Source of the DNA: Caccoplasma sp905210875
GTDB lineage: Bacteria; Bacteroidota; Bacteroidia; Bacteroidales; UBA11471
NCBI GenBank assembly: GCA_963931635.1
Contig: OZ007034.1
Span: 2,728,001-2,792,000 of the forward strand
Length of the DNA stretch: 64,000 nt
Direction: 5' to 3'
Positions 35,552 to 43,492 of this stretch are shown piece after piece. The notes beneath the pieces were generated by a model that was not told the origin of the DNA, did not search any database, and saw nothing but the letters and a program-made list of their open reading frames with translations. A program made the position numbers and the translations under genes. The first letter of the stretch is position 1. Each line of letters opens with the position of its first letter.

Positions 35552-36424
35552 ATGAGAAAATTCCTTTATACTGCCTTGACTCTTTGTGTCCTGACTGTTT
35601 TTTACAGTTGCGACAAAGAAGAAAACAAACAACTCACCACCGACGAAGCAAGAAACACGCTCAAAAGCATGTATCCATCGGCCAACGACATCTCGTGGGA
35701 GATAAAGAGCGGTTATATCGTAGCCGACTTCAAGGCTCCTGCCTCCTTGAACCCTGATGGAAGAGATGTAGACCATGCTGCCTGGTTCGACCGCAGCGGA
35801 CGATGGTACATGACCGAGACCGACATTCCCTATTCGCACCTTCCCAATGCCGTGAAAGCGGCTTTTCAACAAAGCTCTTATTCAGCGTGGGTTGTCGACG
35901 ACGTGGACATGATTGAACGGGAAAACTTCGAGACCGTATATGTGATAGAAGCCGAAAGTCACACCGGAGGAGGTGACAATGAAGTAGCCCTCAGTTACAC
36001 AGCCGACGGTATTCTCATCAAAACCTTGACGGGTGCCAATAACGACAACGACTACGGAGACTTTATTACCCCCTCGTTCAACGAAGGAATTGTAGCTTTC
36101 ATCGAAAACCGCTACCCGGGTGCCCGCATCGTCGAAATGGATAAGGAGATAAACCGCACCGAGGTAGAAATCATCGATGGAAATGTGTGCAGAGACCTGA
36201 CATTCGATGCCTCCAACAATTGGATACGCACCGAGACAGAAACTATCTACACGGCCCTTCCCGCCACCGTGCAACAGGCTTTCAACAGCTCAATTTACGG
36301 CAGCTATCGCATCGACGACATCTACTATGTAGAGACTCCCGAACGTGAATACTACCTCTTCGAACTCGAAAACAACGGTCGCGACATCAATGTATCGATC
36401 GACTCACAAGGCAATATTCTCTGA
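35552..36424 (+). CDS. PepSY-like lipoprotein
   Basis: 290 residues, lipobox FYSC (Cys20). Four or so PepSY-like units can be counted from repeated motifs: SMYPSANDISWEI near 42, LPNAVKAAFQQSSYSAW near 105, VAFIENRYPGARIVEM near 180, LPATVQQAFNSSIYGSY near 245. These are partly duplicated relative to the 146-residue neighbour 19 bases upstream, suggesting gene duplication. It sits in the inner or outer membrane facing the periplasm. Role unknown; probably a target of the two-component pair. Confidence 0.8.
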   Translation: MRKFLYTALTLCVLTVFYSCDKEENKQLTTDEARNTLKSMYPSANDISWEIKSGYIVADFKAPASLNPDGRDVDHAAWFDRSGRWYMTETDIPYSHLPNAVKAAFQQSSYSAWVVDDVDMIERENFETVYVIEAESHTGGGDNEVALSYTADGILIKTLTGANNDNDYGDFITPSFNEGIVAFIENRYPGARIVEMDKEINRTEVEIIDGNVCRDLTFDASNNWIRTETETIYTALPATVQQAFNSSIYGSYRIDDIYYVETPEREYYLFELENNGRDINVSIDSQGNIL

Positions 36425-36446
36425 AACTGCCTTACCTTCTACTCAC

Positions 36447-36480
36447 AAAGACCACACAACCGAGTTGCGTGGTCTTTTTT
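36447..36480 (+). terminator. Intrinsic terminator after the PepSY-like genes
   Basis: AAAGACCAC and GTGGTCTTT pair, with inner CAAC/GTTG pairing, followed by TTTTTT. It closes the two-component/PepSY-like cluster. Confidence 0.88.
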
Positions 36481-36558
36481 ATACATAAAAATTTGTCCCC
36501 CCTCATGCAGGCACAGACCTGTTTCAAAGGTATCGAGGAAATTTTCGGCCCAACGGTA

Positions 36559-36587
36559 TTGAAAACAAGAAGATAAAATTATCTTTG
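36559..36587 (+). promoter_or_regulatory. Promoter for the DUF4359-like gene
   Basis: TTG at 36559-36561 and TATCTTTG at 36580-36587 are 18 bases apart, close to the Bacteroidota consensus. Predicted start near 36593. Confidence 0.55.
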
Positions 36588-36691
36588 CAGAGGAGTTATG
36601 GCACCTCGCAGAGATTGTGAGCGGGAATCGCATTCTCGCTCTTGCCTCAACACTCATCATAAACTATCAAGAAAAATAAATTTCACAACGT

Positions 36692-37021
36692 ATGAAAAAA
36701 TGGATTGCAGGCCTCATCGCGGGGGTTGTCATTCTGACTCTGGTCGTATCCTGTCCCTCGGCCGAAGAGCATCGCGACGCCATGAAGAGCATCGTCAAGG
36801 AATCGCTCGACAACAACGACAATATACTCGTCTCCATGCTGGGAGGATATGTGGTCGACATGGTAGCCAAAGAGTTGGTTTCGAGCCGGAACTATGTGCT
36901 GTTCTCGACCGGATATATCGAATACGAAGGAGAAAAGCAGCTGGCCAGTATCGGGGTTCTGGGCCATGTATTCGTACTCTTCAACCAGGACGATATCAAT
37001 AAACTTCTCGAAGAGTTATAG
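36692..37021 (+). CDS. DUF4359-like small exported protein
   Basis: 109 residues. The N-terminal membrane or lipoprotein segment (IAGLIAGVVILTLVVSC, Cys21) is followed by EEHRDAMKSIVKESL and SSRNYVLFSTGYIEYEGE. The layout fits the DUF4359 family: one hydrophobic segment, then a short soluble domain reading NYVLFS, found widely in Bacteroidota with no known function. It is 5 bases upstream of the next small gene, so probably co-transcribed. Confidence 0.75.
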   Translation: MKKWIAGLIAGVVILTLVVSCPSAEEHRDAMKSIVKESLDNNDNILVSMLGGYVVDMVAKELVSSRNYVLFSTGYIEYEGEKQLASIGVLGHVFVLFNQDDINKLLEEL

Positions 37022-37026
37022 CCACC

Positions 37027-37251
37027 TTGAATAAAGACAAGATTATCGACATATATCGGGGGGATTTGTGGGAATGCCAGTTACTCGAATCGATACTGCT
37101 CGATGCCGGCATCGACTGCTTCCTACGCAACAACGTGCGCACCCCTTACGGTCCCATCGCCTCGATGGCCGCCGCCGTCATTGTGATGATAAAACAAGAA
37201 GACGAAAGCCGTGCCAATGCCTTGTTGCAAGAACATGGGTATGTAAAATAA
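37027..37251 (+). CDS. DUF2007-type small signalling protein
   Basis: 74 residues starting at TTG (37027-37029); no ATG lies in frame between the previous stop (37019-37021) and the conserved region, which begins IDIYRGDLWECQLLESIL. That block, with GIDCFLRNN in the middle and a C-terminal ALLQEHGYVK, matches DUF2007 (putative signal-transducing protein, ferredoxin-like fold). Cytoplasmic. Function not known. Confidence 0.8.
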   Translation: MNKDKIIDIYRGDLWECQLLESILLDAGIDCFLRNNVRTPYGPIASMAAAVIVMIKQEDESRANALLQEHGYVK

Positions 37252-37277
37252 AGCTGCCGTTCCCCGAATAATAAACC

Positions 37278-37313
37278 ATCAACGCCGTTTCTCCAAAGAG
37301 AAACGGCGTTGAT
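37278..37313. terminator. Hairpin between DUF2007 and ettA genes
   Basis: ATCAACGCCGTTTCTC pairs with GAGAAACGGCGTTGAT across a CAAA loop, between convergent genes. No strong T-run, but the 16-bp perfect stem is probably a bidirectional terminator. Confidence 0.7.
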
Positions 37314-37344
37314 GCTATACAGAGGGAGAAGAACGGACAAGCGA

Positions 37345-39030
37345 CTACTCCATGAGTTTGCGATAGCGGGGGCGGTGCGGCTCGGTATCGCCGAGACGCT
37401 TGCGCTTGTTCTCTTCGTATTCGGTATAGAAACCTTCAAAGAAGAAAACTTCGGAGTTGCCCTCAAAGGCCAGAATGTGAGTACAGATGCGGTCGAGGAA
37501 CCAACGGTCGTGCGATACGACGACGGCACAACCGGCAAAGTTTTCAAGACCCTCTTCCAGGGCACGCAGGGTATTGACGTCGATGTCGTTGGTCGGCTCG
37601 TCGAGCAACAGCACATTACCCTCCTCTTTGAGCGCCAAAGCGAGATGCAGGCGGTTGCGCTCTCCTCCCGAGAGTACGCCGCACTTCTTCTCCTGATCGG
37701 CTCCGGTGAAGTTGAATCGCGAAAGGTAAGCGCGGGCATTCATCTCACGACCGCCCATGCGGAAAGTCTCCTGTCCGCCCGAAACGACCTGATAAACCGA
37801 CTTCTCGGGATCAATGGCCTTGTGGGTCTGGTCGACATAGGCAATCTTCACGGTCTCGCCCACTTCAAATGTTCCCTTGTCGGCCTGTTCCTGCCCCATG
37901 ATAAGACGGAAGAGGGTGGTTTTTCCGGCGCCGTTGGGACCTATTACACCGACGATACCGTTGGGCGGAAGCACGAAATTGAGGTTATCAAAGAGGAGTT
38001 TTTCGCCATAAGCCTTGGCCACCCCTTTGGCTTCGATGACCTTGTTGCCTAGACGCGGACCGTTGGGGATATAGATTTCGAGTTTCTCCTCGCGGGCCTT
38101 CTGGTCTTCGTTCAAGAGTTTGTCGTAGGAGTTGAGACGAGCTTTTCCCTTGGCCTGACGGGCCTTGGGGGCCATACGCACCCATTCGAGCTCGCGTTCG
38201 AGGGTCTTGCGGCGTTTGCTGGCCTGCTTCTCTTCCATCTCCATGCGTTTGGTCTTCTGTTCGAGCCACGAGGTGTAGTTGCCTTTCCAGGGAATACCTT
38301 CGCCACGGTCGAGTTCAAGAATCCAGCCGGCCACATGGTCGAGGAAGTAGCGGTCGTGGGTGATGGCAATGACCGTCCCGGCATACTGTTGGAGATGCTG
38401 TTCGAGCCAGTCGATAGACTCGGCATCGAGGTGGTTGGTGGGCTCGTCGAGCAGTAGAATGTCGGGCTGCTGCAAGAGCAGGCGACAGAGGGCAACCCGG
38501 CGGCGTTCACCTCCGGAGAGATATTTGATGAGCTGGTCTTCGGGCGGACAGCGCAGGGCGTCCATGGCACGTTCGAGCTTGTTGTCGATGTTCCAGGCAT
38601 CACAGGCGTCGATTCGGTCCTGGAGGTCGGCCTGGCGGGCCATAAGGGCGTCCATCTTGTCGGGGTCGTCGAGAACCTCGGGATCGCCAAACTTCATGTT
38701 CACCTCTTCATACTCGGCCAGCAGGTCGAGCACGGGCTGCACGCCTTCCTGCACGACCTCTTTCACGGTCTTTTCGGGATCGAGTTTCGGGTCCTGTTCG
38801 AGATAACCTACCATGTAACCGGGTGAGAAGACCACCTCGCCCTGATAAGAGGTGTCGAGGCCGGCAATGATTTTGAGCAACGTCGACTTTCCGGCGCCGT
38901 TAAGACCGATAATGCCTATTTTGGCTCCGTAAAAGAATGAGAGGTAGATGTCTTTCAATACCTGTTTCTGGGGAGGATAGGTCTTACTTACCCCCACCAT
39001 CGAGAAGATAATTTTTTTGTCGTCTGCCAT
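37345..39030 (-). CDS. ettA: Energy-dependent translational throttle protein EttA (ABC-F)
   Basis: 561 residues with two ATPase domains and no membrane part. First Walker A GLNGAGKSTLL, signature LSGGERRRVALCRLL with LLLDEPTNHLDAES; second GPNGAGKTTLFRL, LSGGERNRLHLAL, LLLDEPTNDIDVNTLR. The linker (residues about 240-320) has the arm and P-site-tRNA interaction motif region. DEPTNDIDVNTLRALE is typical for EttA rather than Uup or YbiT. It binds the ribosomal E site and regulates the first peptide bond with ATP/ADP ratio. It is last in the ruvX-def-ettA string. Confidence 0.95.
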   Translation of the reverse strand: MADDKKIIFSMVGVSKTYPPQKQVLKDIYLSFFYGAKIGIIGLNGAGKSTLLKIIAGLDTSYQGEVVFSPGYMVGYLEQDPKLDPEKTVKEVVQEGVQPVLDLLAEYEEVNMKFGDPEVLDDPDKMDALMARQADLQDRIDACDAWNIDNKLERAMDALRCPPEDQLIKYLSGGERRRVALCRLLLQQPDILLLDEPTNHLDAESIDWLEQHLQQYAGTVIAITHDRYFLDHVAGWILELDRGEGIPWKGNYTSWLEQKTKRMEMEEKQASKRRKTLERELEWVRMAPKARQAKGKARLNSYDKLLNEDQKAREEKLEIYIPNGPRLGNKVIEAKGVAKAYGEKLLFDNLNFVLPPNGIVGVIGPNGAGKTTLFRLIMGQEQADKGTFEVGETVKIAYVDQTHKAIDPEKSVYQVVSGGQETFRMGGREMNARAYLSRFNFTGADQEKKCGVLSGGERNRLHLALALKEEGNVLLLDEPTNDIDVNTLRALEEGLENFAGCAVVVSHDRWFLDRICTHILAFEGNSEVFFFEGFYTEYEENKRKRLGDTEPHRPRYRKLME

Positions 39031-39064
39031 AGATGTTGTTCTGGTTTGGAATCGGAATCTCTTT

Positions 39065-39628
39065 TTAATGTTTGGCGTTTACGGTTTTGACCCGATAATC
39101 GCAATGGGCTTTACCCCGAATGATGTTATTGAGTTTTGACTTGATAAGTTGCTTGCGTATGGGCGAGAGGTGGTCGATGAAAAGTTTTCCGTCGAGATGG
39201 TCATACTCGTGCTGGATGACCCGAGCCACATAGCCTTCGAAGACCTCGGTGTGCTCGACAAAGTTTTCGTCGCAATAGCGTATCGAGAGTTTCTCCTGAC
39301 GCACGACCGACTCGTGAATACCGGGCAGGCTGAGACACCCCTCCTCGCGCGAGACAGTATCGCCCTCGGTGGCAATGATGTGGGCATTTATCATGGCTTT
39401 GCGATAGTTCTTATATTCGGGCCATGTGTCGGAAAGAGGGTCGAGATTGATGACCAGCACCCGTATGTCGAGGCCGATTTGCGGAGCGGCCAACCCTACC
39501 CCTTCGGCACTGTCCATCGTTTCAAACATGTCTTCGATGAGTTTTTTCAGACCGGGATAGTCGGGGGTGATATCCGTGGCGATTTTACGCAGCACAGGCT
39601 GACCGTAAAGATAAATAGGTAATATCAT
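39065..39628 (-). CDS. def: Peptide deformylase
   Basis: 187 residues with all three deformylase motifs: GVGLAAPQIG near 44-53, EEGCLSLPG near 105-113 (metal-binding cysteine), and QHEYDHLDG near 148-156 (HExxH). It removes the formyl group from new proteins in the cytoplasm. Its ATG (39628-39626) overlaps the stop of ruvX in ATGA (reading on the minus strand), so the two are translationally coupled. Confidence 0.97.
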   Translation of the reverse strand: MILPIYLYGQPVLRKIATDITPDYPGLKKLIEDMFETMDSAEGVGLAAPQIGLDIRVLVINLDPLSDTWPEYKNYRKAMINAHIIATEGDTVSREEGCLSLPGIHESVVRQEKLSIRYCDENFVEHTEVFEGYVARVIQHEYDHLDGKLFIDHLSPIRKQLIKSKLNNIIRGKAHCDYRVKTVNAKH

Positions 39629-40053
39629 AGCTTGTTTTTATAAGATTGGCTTTCGAGGTAATCTTGCAGGATGATGGTAGCACTTATCTCGTCGACCAGA
39701 GCCTTGTCGCGGCGGGCCTTCTGTTTCAGACCGCCGTCGATCATGGCACGGTGAGCCAGAGCCGAGGTGAAACGTTCGTCGAAAAACTCGACAGGCATCT
39801 CGGGCAGGGCCTTGCGCAGTTTCGCCACAAAGGGCTTGATGTAACGCATGCTCTCCGAAGGGGTGTTGTCGAGCTGGCGGGGCAAGCCCACGACAATGCG
39901 TTCTACCGGTTCACGCTGCACATAGTCGAGCAGAAACGGCAGGAGTTCGTGCGTAGCCACCGTACACAATCCGTTGGCGATGAGTTGCAAGGTATCGGTA
40001 ACGGCTATTCCCGTGCGCTTGCGTCCGAAATCGATAGATAAAATGCGAGCCAT
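39625..40053 (-). CDS. ruvX: Holliday junction resolvase-like nuclease RuvX (YqgF)
   Basis: 142 residues from the ATG at 40053. The frame is open upstream to 40122, but a -7 box at 40062-40069 makes this unlikely. RNase H-fold motifs: SIDFGRKRTGIAVTD near 6-20, VERIVVGLPRQLD near 55-68, FFDERFTSALA near 90-101, DEISATIILQDYL near 122-134. The acidic triad is present. RuvX/YqgF acts in 16S rRNA maturation in E. coli and possibly in junction resolution. First gene of the ruvX-def-ettA operon. Confidence 0.93.
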   Translation of the reverse strand: MARILSIDFGRKRTGIAVTDTLQLIANGLCTVATHELLPFLLDYVQREPVERIVVGLPRQLDNTPSESMRYIKPFVAKLRKALPEMPVEFFDERFTSALAHRAMIDGGLKQKARRDKALVDEISATIILQDYLESQSYKNKL

Positions 40054-40061
40054 ATCGAGGA

Positions 40062-40069
40062 CAAAGATA
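40062..40069 (-). promoter_or_regulatory. Promoter -7 box for ruvX-def-ettA
   Basis: CAAAGATA (TATCTTTG on the minus strand) lies only 8 bases before the ruvX ATG, so the transcript would begin within a few bases of the start codon. No Shine-Dalgarno fits in between, although Bacteroidota often lack one. Confidence 0.5.
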
Positions 40070-40211
40070 CGAATTTTTGCGACATCACCATATCTCACCG
40101 ATTCCGGAAATACCAATAGCAAAAAATGTCTCGCTTAGGCAACTGTCTCTTAGGAACAAAAGTCGCAGTAACTGTGCCAAAAATATCAGTCAACAAATTA
40201 CTCTGTGCATA

Positions 40212-40219
40212 TATCTTTG
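40212..40219 (+). promoter_or_regulatory. Promoter -7 box for the first PL11 gene
   Basis: TATCTTTG matches TAnnTTTG. A start near 40225 excludes the ATGs at 40126 and 40222 and leaves the ATG at 40240, which also begins the signal peptide. Confidence 0.55.
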
Positions 40220-40239
40220 CGATGATAAAATTATTAACC

Positions 40240-43200
40240 ATGAAAAAGCACTACATCTTCCTGTATCTTTGTGCCTTATCTTTCATGATTCCCTCATGGG
40301 GAGCAGCCCAGGTAGCACAAACCGAGAAACTCAATCGAGGCGTAGTAGCCGTGAACATGTCGAAGAGCGAAGGTCAAAAAAAGACCGGCATCTTCCTCAG
40401 TTGGCGATTCCTCGACAGCGACGACAAAACTACCGCGTTCAATGTTTACCGCGACGGAACGCTCCTTACCCCTACTCCTCTTACCACGGTAACCAACTTC
40501 ACCGACACCGAAGGTACCCTTTCGTCGAAATATATGGTCGAGACTCTCGTCAACGGACAGGTTACCGAAAGCAACACGGTCGATGAGATTTGGCCCACCA
40601 TCTATAAGGAGATTCCCCTCGACCGTCCCGCCGGAGGAGTAACACCTCCTTACTCGGTTACCAACAACGGCTCGTTGGAGGAGTATCCCAGCGGACAATC
40701 CTACACCTACTCTCCCAATGATTGCAGCACGGGCGATGTCGATGGCGACGGTGAATATGAAATCATTGTGAAATGGGATCCCAGCAATTCAAGAGACAAC
40801 TCACAACGCGGTTATACCGGCGAGGTATATCTCGACTGCTATAAACTGAACGGACAAAAGCTGTGGCGCATCAATCTGGGACAGAATATCCGCGCCGGAG
40901 CCCACTACACCCAGTTCATGGTCTATGACCTCGACGGTGACGGAAAGGCCGAAGTGGCTTGCAAAACAGCCCCCGGAACCATCGACGGAGCAGGCAACTA
41001 TGTAATCATGGGCAATGACGACCCCACAAAAGATTATCGTGCAACAGACAAAAATGCCGGTATCGTTACCGGAGGGCCTGAGTACCTCACTGTCTTCAAC
41101 GGAGAGACAGGTGCCGAAATAGCTACTACCGCATATGCCCCCAGTCGTGGAAACAGCAAAGACTGGGGTAAAGACGATTACTTCAACCGGTCGGAGCGTT
41201 ACCTGGCCTGCGTTGCCTATCTCGATGGCGTTCACCCCAGCCTCGTAATGTGCCGCGGATACTACCAGCGTACCGCCCTGGTAGCTTATGATTTCGACGG
41301 TACCAGCCTCACCCAACGTTGGATACACGACTCGACCGTATCGGGCAAAGGCGCTTACGGACAGGGCAACCATAATCTCTCGGTAGGCGATGTCGACAGC
41401 GACGGCTACGACGAAATCATCTACGGTGCCTGCGCCATCGACCATGACGGTACGTTGATGTACCGCACCGGCTTGGGCCACGGCGATGCCATTCACCTCT
41501 CCGACCTCGATCCCGACCTCGACGGTCTTGAACTGTTCACGCCCCATGAAGAAACCTCAGCCCAATACGGCTTTGACATTCACGAAGCAGGAACGGGTAA
41601 AATCATCTACGGTGAATATACCGGCAGCGACGTAGGCCGCGGTATTGCCGCCGATATCGGCCCGACCAGCCGAGGCTTTGAATTCTGGTCGACGGCCAAC
41701 GGCAACATCTACGACTGCCGAGGCAACGTACTCTATACCAAGAACCGCCCATCGGTCAACTTCCGCGTTTACTGGGACGGCGACCTGCAAGACGAGCTTC
41801 TCGACGGTGACCGCATCGACAAATGGGACTGGGAAGCCGGCAAAGCCAACCGCATCTTCACACTCTATAACTACGCCAGCTCTTCGTCGTGCAACGGCAC
41901 CAAAAAGACTCCCTGTCTGCAAGCCGACCTCTTCGGCGACTGGCGCGAAGAGATTGTTCTGTGGAATAGTTCGACCAGCTCATCGCTGGTGGTATTCACC
42001 ACGACATACGCTTCGGACTATCGCCTCGTAACTCCCATGCACGACCATGTATACCGCATGGGTGTGGTTTGGCAAAACGTGGCCTACAACCAACCTCCCC
42101 ACCTGGGCTATTACATCGGTGACGGTACCGACCCGACAGCTGCCCGCCTTTCTAAAATCGGAGAAGGAAATCTGGTACAGAATGTCGAAATTGAAGAACC
42201 GATTGCCGAAATTCAATATATGTGGTTCAATGCCGAGAACGTAACTGTCGAAGGTAACCTGCCCTCGGGCGTTACAGCCAGCATCGACAAGGAAAAATCT
42301 ACCATAACCATCAGCGGTACTCCCGAAGAAATAGGAACATATACCTTTGCCTTAAACACGAACGGTGGTACCACCGACATTTCACTGCCGGGAACCATCA
42401 CAGTACGCACAGCCGAAGTCCTCACCGAAGTAGCCAATTTCCATTTTGACGAGACATCGGGTACAACAGCCAAGAACGAAATCTCGGGCGAAGCTTCGGC
42501 CAAAGCACTCAACCCTGCATGGGTAAGCGGCGTATCGGGCAATGCCATCTCGTTCGAAGGTCAAAGCGGTTACATGGTACAGCCTCACTACGATACCCTC
42601 TCGATGAGTAAAGGCTCCTTCTCTATCGCCTTGTGGTTCAAATCGCCGGGTGCCGACGGCATCGACTGGTATCTCTTCCACAAAGGCAGCCACACGGCAG
42701 GAGCCGTTCCTACGGCTACCGGCAAATGGATAGGTATCCAATACAAGAACAACAACCTCACCTTCGGTATCGATGATAATCAGACGAAAACCAACCTCGA
42801 TGTTCCGGCTTCGGACTACTTCGACAACAACTGGCACTTCCTCACCTGCGTGCGCGACTCGGCCAATAAAGTCATCTCGATGTACATCGACGGTGAACTG
42901 GTGGGCACCAAAGACGATGCTACCGGCGATATCTTTGAAACCGAAGATATGGTTATCGGCAACTGCAACGTCAACTTCAATACGCCGTTCCAGGGAGCTA
43001 TCGACGAACTGGTAATCTACACCGGTGCATTTAACGCAAACAAAGTTCGCAACCTCTACGAAGAACAACGGCCTACCGGCGCTATTGAAGAAACAACAAC
43101 CATGAGCGTAACCGAACGCGTGAAGGTGTTCCCGACAGTATTCAACGATGAAGTAACCATCTCGCTCAACGGCATATCCAATGAGGTTGTAGAGTTTACC

Positions 43201-43362
43201 ATCTTTGCTGTCAACGGTTCGACGGTATACAACCGAAGCCTCCTCATCGACAGCTCAACACCGCTTACCATAAGCGGACTCCAAGAACTGCCGCAAGGAT
43301 ATTACACCTTACAGGTTACAACCTCAGAAGGAGTCTACACCCGGAAACTTATCAAGGAATAA
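40240..43362 (+). CDS. PL11 rhamnogalacturonan lyase with LamG and T9SS domain (copy 1)
   Basis: About 1040 residues from the ATG at 40240. Signal peptide 1-25; the PL11 beta-propeller near 30-640 with its repeated calcium-loop strings (STGDVDGDGEYEI, YDLDGDGKAEVAC, DVDSDGYDEIIYG) and the motif TPHEETSAQYGFD; an Ig-like linker domain near 660-720; a LamG/concanavalin-like domain near 735-930 (HFDETSGTTAKNE); a type A T9SS sorting domain near 955-1040 (PTVFNDEV, LPQGYYTLQVTT). It cleaves the rhamnose-galacturonate backbone of pectin by beta-elimination and should be delivered to the surface. Tandem with a paralogue. Confidence 0.92.
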   Translation: MKKHYIFLYLCALSFMIPSWGAAQVAQTEKLNRGVVAVNMSKSEGQKKTGIFLSWRFLDSDDKTTAFNVYRDGTLLTPTPLTTVTNFTDTEGTLSSKYMVETLVNGQVTESNTVDEIWPTIYKEIPLDRPAGGVTPPYSVTNNGSLEEYPSGQSYTYSPNDCSTGDVDGDGEYEIIVKWDPSNSRDNSQRGYTGEVYLDCYKLNGQKLWRINLGQNIRAGAHYTQFMVYDLDGDGKAEVACKTAPGTIDGAGNYVIMGNDDPTKDYRATDKNAGIVTGGPEYLTVFNGETGAEIATTAYAPSRGNSKDWGKDDYFNRSERYLACVAYLDGVHPSLVMCRGYYQRTALVAYDFDGTSLTQRWIHDSTVSGKGAYGQGNHNLSVGDVDSDGYDEIIYGACAIDHDGTLMYRTGLGHGDAIHLSDLDPDLDGLELFTPHEETSAQYGFDIHEAGTGKIIYGEYTGSDVGRGIAADIGPTSRGFEFWSTANGNIYDCRGNVLYTKNRPSVNFRVYWDGDLQDELLDGDRIDKWDWEAGKANRIFTLYNYASSSSCNGTKKTPCLQADLFGDWREEIVLWNSSTSSSLVVFTTTYASDYRLVTPMHDHVYRMGVVWQNVAYNQPPHLGYYIGDGTDPTAARLSKIGEGNLVQNVEIEEPIAEIQYMWFNAENVTVEGNLPSGVTASIDKEKSTITISGTPEEIGTYTFALNTNGGTTDISLPGTITVRTAEVLTEVANFHFDETSGTTAKNEISGEASAKALNPAWVSGVSGNAISFEGQSGYMVQPHYDTLSMSKGSFSIALWFKSPGADGIDWYLFHKGSHTAGAVPTATGKWIGIQYKNNNLTFGIDDNQTKTNLDVPASDYFDNNWHFLTCVRDSANKVISMYIDGELVGTKDDATGDIFETEDMVIGNCNVNFNTPFQGAIDELVIYTGAFNANKVRNLYEEQRPTGAIEETTTMSVTERVKVFPTVFNDEVTISLNGISNEVVEFTIFAVNGSTVYNRSLLIDSSTPLTISGLQELPQGYYTLQVTTSEGVYTRKLIKE

Positions 43363-43380
43363 CTACTCTTTGTATGTGAA

Positions 43381-43413
43381 AACTCTGCCCTAAAGATTGG
43401 GGCAGAGTTTTTC
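43381..43413 (+). terminator. Terminator between the two PL11 genes
   Basis: ACTCTGCCC pairs with GGGCAGAGT around TAAAGATTG, followed by TTTTTCTG. The two PL11 genes are therefore probably transcribed separately. Confidence 0.85.
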
Positions 43414-43492
43414 TGTTCTTATACCCTTTGCTCGTCGCGGGAGAGAAAAAAGGAACAAATCTTACACCATAAACATCACAAACCTCTCATTC

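Noticed and set aside
40126..40239. Upstream extension of the first PL11 protein to 40126
   Set aside because: The extension would overlap the predicted promoter at 40212-40219 and place the signal peptide inside the protein.
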